Origin: Desulfosporosinus meridiei DSM 13257
GTDB taxonomy: Bacteria > Bacillota > Desulfitobacteriia > Desulfitobacteriales > Desulfitobacteriaceae
DNA length: 64,000 nucleotides
Direction of reading: 5' to 3'
NCBI RefSeq assembly: GCF_000231385.2
Contig: NC_018515.1
Location: forward strand, 142,501 to 206,500
The stretch's first letter is position 1. The number at the start of each line of letters is the position of its first letter. The position numbers were made by a program, and so were the translations under genes. Shown here one piece after another: positions 1 to 9,627 of this stretch. The notes beneath the pieces are model-generated. The model did not search any database. It had not been told where the DNA came from and saw only the letters and a program-made list of their open reading frames with translations.

Positions 1-2520
<2,520 letters not shown>

Positions 2521-2624
2521 TAAATCGAGACGCTAGGTGAGTGGCTCAAATTCTTAGACAATACTAGATAGACTCTGTGCAGTTTTGAGAGAACAGCAAT
2601 CGAAAGAAAGCGATATCTCAGACA

Positions 2625-2740
2625 TCTGGTGATTATGCCGGAGGGGTTCCACCCGTTCCCATACCGAACACGGAAGTTAAGACCTCCAGGGCCGATGATA
2701 CTTGGGGCATAGCCCCTGGGAAAGTAGGTCATCGCCAGGT
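2625..2740 (+). rRNA. rrf: 5S ribosomal RNA
   Basis: About 116 bases with the conserved CCCATACCGAACACGGAAGTTAAG core and complementary ends (TCTGGTGA at the start, TCGCCAGG at the end). It follows the 23S gene by about 100 bases, the usual rrn operon order. No tRNA gene was found in the spacer or downstream. Confidence 0.96.
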
Positions 2741-2751
2741 AACACACAAAG

Positions 2752-2786
2752 AAAGACCATCTCTGAATGAGGTGGTCTTTCTTTAT
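2752..2786 (+). terminator. rrn operon terminator
   Basis: AAAGACCA and TGGTCTTT arms enclose a short loop and are followed by a T-rich CTTTAT run, 12 bases after the 5S gene. It resembles an intrinsic terminator of the rRNA transcript. Confidence 0.8.
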
Positions 2787-2818
2787 ATGTCATCCTTCCA
2801 CCTCATCTGGAGTGTCTT

Positions 2819-2842
2819 AAATTCGCCCACGTGGGCGAATTT
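2819..2842. repeat. Perfect 24-bp palindrome
   Basis: The half-site AAATTCGCCCAC is followed directly by its exact reverse complement, with no loop. It lies between the two rrn-type terminators, in a stretch of about 400 bases without a gene (2787-3198). A second hairpin with 9-bp arms CCACACTGC / GCAGTGTGG occupies 2872-2909. Confidence 0.85.
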
Positions 2843-2930
2843 GGGGAGCCGAGATTCCACCGGTTCGAGATCCACACTGCAGGAGAATGCGTCTCGGGAC
2901 GCAGTGTGGCGAAAAGCTCGTCCGCTTTTG

Positions 2931-2988
2931 TATCGCCAGGTAAGCCAGGGGAAGACCATTTCTAACGAGATGGTCTTCCCCTGGCTTT
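2931..2988 (+). terminator. Duplicated 5S tail plus second strong terminator
   Basis: The last bases of the 5S gene (TATCGCCAGGTAA) recur at 2931-2943. They are followed by a second hairpin with long arms (GCCAGGGGAAGACCAT and its complement) and a TTTTAT tail. Both hairpins share the AGACCAT/ATGGTCT core, so this appears to be a second copy of the 5S 3' end with its terminator. Confidence 0.75.
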
Positions 2989-3198
2989 TATATCTTTAGG
3001 TTTAAGACTAAAAGTTGATGTAAACCAACTCAAATTCCTACTGCATTTTATTTAATGAAGGGAAATATAGATCACGGCAATTAATATTTTGAATAATATA
3101 AAAATACAGAATATTAAAATAATATATATAAATGAATGGAGCGATGTGCTAGAATATGTAAAACAAATGAATCCGCATTCAAGAAGGGGGAGACAGAC

Positions 3199-4896
3199 AT
3201 GGAAGAGTCTATCGTAGAGAGATCTTGGTTTCGTTTTTATGAGCCTAATGTTCGAAAACGGTTAGAAATTCCTGAACTTACTTTGATGGGGATGTTTAAG
3301 CAAACAAAGTTGAAATTCCCGGATAATCCGGCATTAATATTTGGAGGAAAGACCACTACCTACGCAGATATGGATATATTCATTGAACGCATGGCTAAAA
3401 TGCTAAAGCAGAGAGGGGTAAAAAAGGGAGATAGAATTTCTATATATATGCCTAATAGCGCCAATTGGGTTATCTCGTTCTTTGCAATCCAAAGACTAGG
3501 GGCAATAGTTGTTCAGACTAACCCCCTTTATGTCGAAAGTGAATTAAAAGCTTTATTGCAGGACTCCGGCGCTATGGGTATAATCTCCATTCCCCAACTC
3601 TTGCCGCGTATTATGAAGATACAAGAGGAAGTGGGATTAGAACTAATAGCCTTAGACTTCCTAAAAGCTTTCCATGGCTTAGGGGGCTTAGGATTAGCAG
3701 ATAATCCATTATATGAAGACATAGAGAAACAACTTTCAGATCCCTGCTGGGATGAATTAGAGTCTCTACCCTGGGTGGGTGAAACTGAGGATCTGGCAGT
3801 TTTACAGTATACAGGTGGAACAACAGGAACAGCAAAGGGAGTTATGTTAACACATCATAACCTAGTAGCTAATGCTTTACAAGCCTGGGAATGGATTGAT
3901 GGACAAGAGGGAAAGGAAAGAGTCTTAACGGTTCTTCCACTATTTCATATATACGCCTTAACAGCATGTATGAATTTTTCAGTATTATCCGGAGGGGTAA
4001 TGATTATCGTACCGAAGTTTGATATTGATATTGTCCTTCAACACATTAATGACTATGGACCTACGTTTTTTCCGGGAGCTCCCACTATGTATGTAGCCGT
4101 AATAAATCATCCGCGAATCAAGGAATATAAGGTTTCGTCTATTCGCTGCTGTCTAAGTGGGTCAGCACCGCTGCCTAAAGAAGTAGCAATTCGATTTGGG
4201 GAATTAACGGGTGGCAGGTTAGTTGAAGCCTATGGATTATCCGAGGCAGCACCTGCAACACACTTGAATCCGATTTTTAATTCAAGGGTTGGCTCAATCG
4301 GGGTTCCGGCACCTAATACTGATTCCAAAATTATGGACTTAGAGACAGGCGAGCAAGAGCTTCCCCCGAGAGAAATTGGAGAATTGGTGGTTAAGGGTAA
4401 TCAAGTTATGTTAGGGTATTGGCAAAGACCGGATGAAACAACGGATGTATTAAGAGATGGGTGGCTATATACAGGAGATATTGCCTATAAAGATGAAGAC
4501 GGCTTTTTCTATATTGTTGATCGGAAAAAGGATATGATTATTACGGGAGGTTATAATGTCTATCCTCGCGATGTAGAAGAAGTACTCTATACTCACCCGG
4601 CTGTAAGAGAAGCTGTGTGCGCCGGAATTACTAATCCCTATTGGGGAGAAATGGTTAAAGCCTATATTGTTATTAAAGAAGGATTAAGTGTAACAGAGGA
4701 GGAAATTTTAAACTATTGTAAGAGTAAGCTTGCAGTCTTTAAAATTCCGAAAGCCATTGAATTTCGTGAAAGTCTACCGAAGACAGCTGTTGGTAAAGTT
4801 TTGCGCCGCTTTTTAGTGGAAGAAGAAAGAGAAAAAATGCGAGAAAAGGAAATGGCAGAGGTGACAGCTCAGGGAGAAATTGCCGTAAGCATATAA
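3199..4896 (+). CDS. Long-chain fatty acid-CoA ligase (AMP-forming)
   Basis: The 565-residue product should activate a carboxylic acid, probably a long-chain fatty acid, to its CoA thioester through an acyl-adenylate. The ANL-superfamily motifs appear in order: P-loop YTGGTTGTAKG at residues 204-214, YGLSEAAP near 345, YTGD near 424, the hinge DRKKDMI just after it, and the C-terminal catalytic lysine K533 in PKTAVGKVLRR. The frame is open back to 3136, but ATG 3199 follows GGGGGAG at a good distance and gives the usual family length. The gene stands alone after the rrn operon. Substrate chain length cannot be read from sequence; a medium-chain or aromatic acid ligase is an alternative. Confidence 0.9.
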   Translation: MEESIVERSWFRFYEPNVRKRLEIPELTLMGMFKQTKLKFPDNPALIFGGKTTTYADMDIFIERMAKMLKQRGVKKGDRISIYMPNSANWVISFFAIQRLGAIVVQTNPLYVESELKALLQDSGAMGIISIPQLLPRIMKIQEEVGLELIALDFLKAFHGLGGLGLADNPLYEDIEKQLSDPCWDELESLPWVGETEDLAVLQYTGGTTGTAKGVMLTHHNLVANALQAWEWIDGQEGKERVLTVLPLFHIYALTACMNFSVLSGGVMIIVPKFDIDIVLQHINDYGPTFFPGAPTMYVAVINHPRIKEYKVSSIRCCLSGSAPLPKEVAIRFGELTGGRLVEAYGLSEAAPATHLNPIFNSRVGSIGVPAPNTDSKIMDLETGEQELPPREIGELVVKGNQVMLGYWQRPDETTDVLRDGWLYTGDIAYKDEDGFFYIVDRKKDMIITGGYNVYPRDVEEVLYTHPAVREAVCAGITNPYWGEMVKAYIVIKEGLSVTEEEILNYCKSKLAVFKIPKAIEFRESLPKTAVGKVLRRFLVEEEREKMREKEMAEVTAQGEIAVSI

Positions 4897-5045
4897 ATAG
4901 CTTCTCTTAATTGCTTTACTATCAGGATTATTTGATAGATTCGTATATACGAGCTAAGAGGCAAAGGACTTTAGGTATTCATTTACAATGGTGAATCTTA
5001 TTGAACCTTGGTAAAGCCGAAATTAGCCTTAAAGTTACGATAACT

Positions 5046-5085
5046 GAGAACGGTCATGACCATAAAGATAGTCATGACCGTTCTC
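5046..5085. terminator. Hairpin between convergent genes
   Basis: Perfect 15-bp arms (GAGAACGGTCATGAC and its complement) around a 10-base loop lie between the acyl-CoA ligase and the reverse-strand lipoprotein gene. There is no good T-run on either side, so termination is inferred from strength and position. Confidence 0.55.
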
Positions 5086-5104
5086 TTACTGGTACTTGAG
5101 GATA

Positions 5105-6949
5105 TCACTGAGGAAGTTTGTCACTGGGAGGCATTCCACTATCATTAGGAGGCATTCCGTCCTCACGAGGGGGCATGTTGCCTGCGCCGCCGAATCCTTT
5201 GCCACCACCGGGGCCGGCGTTTTGGGGTTTAGTAGTTACACCTGATTCTGTTAGATAAGTTAGAGAATCTGAAAGTGTAACCTCAACAATTTGATGGTCA
5301 CCACTATAGAGGGTATAGGTTGAGCCTACCGTTAATTTGGGAGAGGATATTGCCACAGAGCTATATTGCTTTAAAGGAATATAGGCTACAACAGTACTTC
5401 CATCTTTATCTTTGAGGGTTATTGGGGTTCCGGCAGCTTGCGCGGAGGTGTAATACATCAGGATTGAAGGTTGAGTATTGGTGTTTGGAGCTTGTGCCAT
5501 TCCAGAACTGCCGGATGCCACGAGAGTTCCGCCACTTATGGCAAAATTACCGTCATAATCAAGAGAACCATTGCCATTACCTGTTGGACCATCTACGTAG
5601 ACAGTACCCCCGGTCATGTTTACACTGCCATTAGAATCTAATCCGTCTCCGTTGGCGTTTAAGGTGACTTCGCCACCGGTGATAGTCAAAACCCCAGTCT
5701 TGCTATTGACGTTGATTCCGTCATCTGTAGAGGTCGCGTTAATCTTTCCACCATTTACTGTGATATTTGAGCTCTCCAAACTCTCATAGGAGTTCTTGAT
5801 AGTGATTTCACCAGCAGTTATTTGTAGATTGTTATCAGCATGCAGACCATCATCACCACTTTGTAAGGTCAGAATCCCACCGTTGATAATTAAGTCGTTA
5901 TTGCTGTGTAATGAATCCTCATAGGATGAGACACTGATATTGCCGCCATTTAGGAGAATGCCTTGACCGGCTTTTAAACCTTTTTTGCTTTCCTCGTCCT
6001 GGACACTATCTGTAGTGGAGGTGTTGGCCTTTTGATCGGGAGGAGCACCAAAGTCATTGCTGCTGTTTATACTTTTACCCGGATAACCACCGCCGGAGGT
6101 TAGCTGGAATGTGCCAGCATCAATCTGCACAAGTCTTGCTGCTTGCATCCCATCATTTGCCGCAGCAATAGTAAACTGTCCGTTTTCGACGACTACATTT
6201 CCTTTATCTTCATCAGTTTCATTGGTAGAGCGAATTCCGTCTTTGCCAGCGGTTATAGCAAAGGTCCCATTTTTAACACCTACACTGTCCCTGCCGACAA
6301 TTCCGTCAGCCTTGGAGGTTACAGTCAAAGATCCATCAGTTATTTTCAAGTCATCCTTACTGGTAATTCCATCATTATAGTCAGCGGTAACTGCTAATTT
6401 GCCGCTTCCGGTGATTGTAAGATCGGACTTACTAAAGATTGCCGCGGAGGGTTCGCCATCCTCATTCACTACGTACTCGCTTCCGCCGGCAACAGAATTA
6501 TCTGTGTCATTTTCCAAGAGAATAACCGCTTTCTTAGCGTTCTTAACGTAGATTGGAGCGCTTGTTTGACTTTGGATTGCTGCCCCATTTAATACAAGAA
6601 ATACAGTTCCATCATCGGTATCTCTGTTTACATCCACAACAATACTCCCATTGGTCAAAGAGCCGGTGATTTCATAGACGCCGGATTTGGAGATAGTAAC
6701 AATTGAACCTTGGACGTCCAGACCCTCTCCGTTAACTGTTGCCGAGCTGCCGTTTAAATCGATAGTTTTATAGCTGCTATTTTTCCAGTCGAAATAAAAA
6801 TCGTCATCAGCATAAGTTACAGAAACCGGATTGATTGCCGAGGTAGGGCTGACCGTTTCAACGGCAGAGCTTTCTTTCGTGGAAGCACATCCCGCAAGGC
6901 CGGTTACTAAAAGGGCCAGGGCTAGAACAATACTAAGTGGTTTTTTCAT
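5105..6949 (-). CDS. Beta-helix carbohydrate-binding-type lipoprotein (Cthe_2159 family)
   Basis: A 614-residue secreted lipoprotein whose signal peptide ends in the lipobox LAGC. Most of the protein is built from irregular repeats of the DDGLHADNN / GGKINATSTDDGIN kind, rich in Asn, Asp and Gly, as expected for a right-handed beta-helix. This matches the Cthe_2159-like carbohydrate-binding family (PF14262). The C-terminus is a Gly/Pro tail with repeated MPP. It is the third gene of a reverse-strand operon; its AAGGAG ribosome-binding site overlaps the stop of the DUF4956 gene. Its ligand (cell-wall polysaccharide, pectin-like acid sugars, or a scaffold role) is unknown. Confidence 0.85.
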   Translation of the reverse strand: MKKPLSIVLALALLVTGLAGCASTKESSAVETVSPTSAINPVSVTYADDDFYFDWKNSSYKTIDLNGSSATVNGEGLDVQGSIVTISKSGVYEITGSLTNGSIVVDVNRDTDDGTVFLVLNGAAIQSQTSAPIYVKNAKKAVILLENDTDNSVAGGSEYVVNEDGEPSAAIFSKSDLTITGSGKLAVTADYNDGITSKDDLKITDGSLTVTSKADGIVGRDSVGVKNGTFAITAGKDGIRSTNETDEDKGNVVVENGQFTIAAANDGMQAARLVQIDAGTFQLTSGGGYPGKSINSSNDFGAPPDQKANTSTTDSVQDEESKKGLKAGQGILLNGGNISVSSYEDSLHSNNDLIINGGILTLQSGDDGLHADNNLQITAGEITIKNSYESLESSNITVNGGKINATSTDDGINVNSKTGVLTITGGEVTLNANGDGLDSNGSVNMTGGTVYVDGPTGNGNGSLDYDGNFAISGGTLVASGSSGMAQAPNTNTQPSILMYYTSAQAAGTPITLKDKDGSTVVAYIPLKQYSSVAISSPKLTVGSTYTLYSGDHQIVEVTLSDSLTYLTESGVTTKPQNAGPGGGKGFGGAGNMPPREDGMPPNDSGMPPSDKLPQ

Positions 6950-6960
6950 AATGAACTCCT

Positions 6961-7650
6961 TTAAGCGTAGATTTTATCGTCTAATTGATGACAGGTTAAG
7001 GCGATGTTCAGATTACCATTACGGCATCTCAATTCATCAAGGAATGACTTTTGATTAATGGCCTGTTTTAAGTTGATGTTATAGACAACTTCAAAAAGAG
7101 TTCCAAAGTCTTTAGTTTTAACTCGATTCATAACCCAAGAATCCGTATATTGATTGAGAATGTCATCGAATAATCCTTGAAAGTTTAGATTTTCTGGCAC
7201 AACAATTTTTAATTGCATGGCATTGGCTTTGGGATTTGCAAAATCTGTGTAATAAAGGATTACCATGACCAAACAGAGAATGAAGGCAAACATGGCTGCG
7301 TAGACAATATAACCCATCCCACAGGCCAAACCTATGGCTAGAGTAAATAGCACATAAGCAATATCTTTAGGTTCACCGGGGGCACTTCTAAAACGAATAA
7401 GGCTAAAGGCTCCCGCTAAACTGAAGGCTCTGGCCACGTTATTCCCAATCAATAAAATAATGATGGAAATAATAGCAGGCAACATAATCATGGTTACTGT
7501 AAATCCGGCAGAATAGCCTTGCTTTTTGTGGGTGTGGATATAAACTAAGCTGGTGAATAGACCCAGGAGGAGTGCTGAACACAAAACAGCTAGTGAGTTT
7601 GTTAGGGTAAGAGAATCTCCCGCTGAGGAGGATAGTAAGGTTTCGAACAT
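6961..7650 (-). CDS. DUF4956 integral membrane protein
   Basis: A 229-residue protein with about four hydrophobic segments in residues 15-135, a conserved-looking FSLAGAFSLIRFRSAPGEPK loop after the second segment, and a soluble C-terminal domain of about 90 residues. This layout matches DUF4956, a family that often accompanies VTC-domain and CotH or Cthe_2159-type genes in clostridia. It lies between those two partners here, 11 bases before the lipoprotein start. The biochemical function is not established; a role in exporting or positioning the VTC product is inference. Confidence 0.85.
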   Translation of the reverse strand: MFETLLSSSAGDSLTLTNSLAVLCSALLLGLFTSLVYIHTHKKQGYSAGFTVTMIMLPAIISIIILLIGNNVARAFSLAGAFSLIRFRSAPGEPKDIAYVLFTLAIGLACGMGYIVYAAMFAFILCLVMVILYYTDFANPKANAMQLKIVVPENLNFQGLFDDILNQYTDSWVMNRVKTKDFGTLFEVVYNINLKQAINQKSFLDELRCRNGNLNIALTCHQLDDKIYA

Positions 7651-7673
7651 AGCATTGAAGCTCCTTCCAACTA

Positions 7674-8414
7674 TTAATAATTAGCACAAAGGCTTGGGTT
7701 AACAAGGGTGCAATAATTCTCGTACTCTTTGCCGTATTTTGAGAAGTTAGTCTTATATAGTCTGAGACCGGATAAAGTACGGGATAGCCAAATAGGTACG
7801 GCGCCGGAGAGTTTGACTTCCATTAAATACTGCCCTTTTTCTAATAAGGGGGTTCCATAACTGGGTAGTTCGAGAAATAAGTCATCTCGTCTGGAGCAGA
7901 CGTTGTAGTCAAAAGTCACTCGAAAGTCTTTATCATCTTTTCCAAAGTAAGCTAGCCGCTTATAACTAATGTAAGCTGCCGGACTTACCTGATTGCGACT
8001 TAAAAAATATTCAATTTCGCTAGCGACCTGCTTATTAAGCTTTGGAGAGGAAACTGGGCATTTACCTAGCCGAACAAAATCATAGGCATCTTTTAAAGTT
8101 AAGACAACACGTCTCTTGTTGACGATACCACCGATTTTCTTTTTGAGCTCTAAAAATACCTGGTCGTTAAATGAGGTTGGAATAGTATAGCTTCTTAAGC
8201 GAAGCTTTTCCTTATAATAGGGTTTGGACAGAGAATGCCGAATGAGATTACTGTCATGTGTATCGTAATAAATATTATAAATGTTGTACTCTTTCCCCTC
8301 TTGGCAATGGGCATCAGGAACCATGTATTCCAGCAAAAGTGGGATAAGAGTATCCAACTGTGCCTGATCCAGCATGAATTTCATTTCATATCGCTTAAAC
8401 GTCGTTATAGCCAT
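7674..8414 (-). CDS. VTC-domain (polyphosphate polymerase-like) protein
   Basis: A 246-residue cytosolic protein with the triphosphate-tunnel fold signature of the VTC domain (PF09359). It has KRYEMKF at the N-terminus, the charged strand KLRLRSY, FLELKKK, RVTFDYNV and the late acidic strand LMEVKLSG. In yeast Vtc4 such alternating Arg/Lys/Glu residues line the tunnel that makes polyphosphate; bacterial activity is inference. The frame opens at 8420, but GGAGGG sits only one base from that ATG and seven from the next, so ATG 8414 (MAITTFKRYE) is preferred. It is first in the operon with DUF4956 and the beta-helix lipoprotein. Confidence 0.85.
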   Translation of the reverse strand: MAITTFKRYEMKFMLDQAQLDTLIPLLLEYMVPDAHCQEGKEYNIYNIYYDTHDSNLIRHSLSKPYYKEKLRLRSYTIPTSFNDQVFLELKKKIGGIVNKRRVVLTLKDAYDFVRLGKCPVSSPKLNKQVASEIEYFLSRNQVSPAAYISYKRLAYFGKDDKDFRVTFDYNVCSRRDDLFLELPSYGTPLLEKGQYLMEVKLSGAVPIWLSRTLSGLRLYKTNFSKYGKEYENYCTLVNPSLCANY

Positions 8415-8621
8415 TTGCATCCCTCCTAATTACTTAGGCCCTTTCAGCAAATACCGCTGTGCCTGATTTGTAGTATATAGTTACTTTCTGAATTAGACCT
8501 GATGGCTGGCTGAATATATGCTTAAAATAATCGACAGGCTGACAACTCCTGAGGTTTGCTAATCTCCCCTTAGCTTCTAGGGAACGTTAAGGTTTAACTG
8601 CACACACAAATATGAATAGAA

Positions 8622-8660
8622 AAAATGACGTGCAAGATTGTAACACTTGCACGTCATTTT
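8622..8660 (-). terminator. Terminator of the small reverse ORF
   Basis: Arms AAAATGACGTGCAAG / CTTGCACGTCATTTT around a 9-base loop, flanked by A-runs on the left and T-runs on the right, so it can act on both strands. On the reverse strand it follows the 45-codon ORF ending at 8790. The rest of 8430-8620 holds nothing recognised apart from presumed promoter sequence of the VTC operon. Confidence 0.75.
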
Positions 8661-8789
8661 TGAAAATTTATGGTATAGTATTTGGCTTAAGAATGATTGT
8701 TCCAGTTAAAGAACGGGTTTAAATATAGATGTTAAATATGAGAAGATGAGTTTTAAAAATAACTCAAAGGTGCTTGAAGAAGTGTGAAG

Positions 8790-8927
8790 TTACTTCTTGG
8801 ATCGTAACGCTTCCTCTTTTGAAAGCCCATGCCCATCTCTGGAATCCATACTTGGCTGATCCTCAGGGCGGGAGGGAATTGGCTTAGTACTTGGATTGGC
8901 TTCTCTTTCCGGAAATTTTTTAATCAC
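8790..8927 (-). CDS. Small hydrophilic protein (45 aa), unknown
   Basis: GTG-initiated frame of 45 codons preceded by AAGGAG. The peptide is very polar and proline-rich, starts IKKFPEREANPS and ends GLSKEEALRSKK, with no cysteine or membrane segment. A dedicated ribosome-binding site and a strong terminator about 130 bases downstream support a real gene. It is too short for family assignment. The reverse-strand ORF at 52580-52690 has a similar composition and ending. A spore-associated or stress-related small protein is possible, but nothing in the sequence proves it. Confidence 0.6.
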   Translation of the reverse strand: MIKKFPEREANPSTKPIPSRPEDQPSMDSRDGHGLSKEEALRSKK

Positions 8928-9081
8928 GGTAATAATCACTCCTTCTAATACTATTAGAACTATTTATCTACAAACTTATTTTGCCCTTTTTGCTAAAGAA
9001 ATACTGGTTTTTTGACTAAATCTACGGAAAATACCTGGTTTCAGAGAAAAAGTTCTAAGACGAGCCGTCTAATCGGACAGG

Positions 9082-9110
9082 TTGACACACAACATATAGT
9101 GTGATTAAAT
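9082..9110 (+). promoter_or_regulatory. nrdR-nrdJ promoter
   Basis: TTGACA at 9082-9087, 17-base spacer, TTAAAT at 9105-9110. The promoter is overlapped by NrdR box 1, so binding there should block RNA polymerase. Confidence 0.65.
9087..9102. promoter_or_regulatory. NrdR box 1
   Basis: ACACAACATATAGTGT matches the known NrdR-box pattern ACACWATATATWGTGT except for one central base. It overlaps the promoter of nrdR. Confidence 0.8.
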
Positions 9111-9117
9111 TATATAA

Positions 9118-9133
9118 GTACTATATATTGGGG
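9118..9133. promoter_or_regulatory. NrdR box 2
   Basis: The ten-base core CTATATATTG is a perfect match to the NrdR-box centre; the outer bases are weaker. It begins 15 bases after box 1 (31 bp centre to centre, three helical turns), the paired spacing known for NrdR operators. It lies just before the nrdR ribosome-binding site. Confidence 0.75.
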
Positions 9134-9141
9134 GTGGTGCT

Positions 9142-9627
9142 ATGCACTGTCCATTCTGCGGATACGAGGACACGAAGGTTCAGGATTCACGTCAAGTTGA
9201 AGAAGGGACGGCGGTTCGGAGACGCAGGGAATGTGAACGATGTATGCGTCGGTTCACCACATTTGAAAAGTTCGAGGACTCTCCACTTGTCGTTGTGAAA
9301 AAAGAAGGTCGACGTGAAGGATTTTCCCGCTCAAAAATGATGGCCGGTATGCTCAGAGCTTGTGAAAAAAGACCGATTTCTATCGAGGAAATTGAAGAAG
9401 CTGCCTACGCCATTGAGAAGAAGTTACGCAATTGCCATGAGCGGGAAGTATCAAGTTCCGAAGTAGGGGAAGCGGTTTTGGAACAGTTATTTAACATGGA
9501 TGAAGTCGCCTACATACGTTTTGCGTCTGTTTATCGACAGTTTCAAGACATCCAACGATTTATGGAAGAGTTACATGAACTCATTGAAAAAAGGGGATCT
9601 ATCAATAAGAGAGATCAGCCTAAGTAG
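9142..9627 (+). CDS. nrdR: Transcriptional repressor NrdR
   Basis: A 161-residue zinc-ribbon plus ATP-cone repressor of ribonucleotide reductase genes. The N-terminal zinc ribbon has CPFCG (Cys3, Cys6) and a second pair in CERCMRRF. The ATP-cone begins at VVKKEGRREGFSRSKM and ends near residue 140. Length is typical of the family. It senses (d)ATP and binds paired NrdR boxes; two lie in its own leader, so autoregulation together with nrdJ is very likely. Its stop codon TAG shares a base with the GTG proposed as the nrdJ start. Confidence 0.97.
   Translation: MHCPFCGYEDTKVQDSRQVEEGTAVRRRRECERCMRRFTTFEKFEDSPLVVVKKEGRREGFSRSKMMAGMLRACEKRPISIEEIEEAAYAIEKKLRNCHEREVSSSEVGEAVLEQLFNMDEVAYIRFASVYRQFQDIQRFMEELHELIEKRGSINKRDQPK

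Noticed and set aside
2845-2885. tRNA-like GGTTCGAGATCC block after the 5S gene
   Set aside because: The T-arm stem does not pair and no acceptor or anticodon arm can be folded around it.
5422-6397. Forward-strand ORFs within the beta-helix lipoprotein gene
   Set aside because: They are shadows of a repetitive reverse-strand gene and lack ribosome-binding sites.
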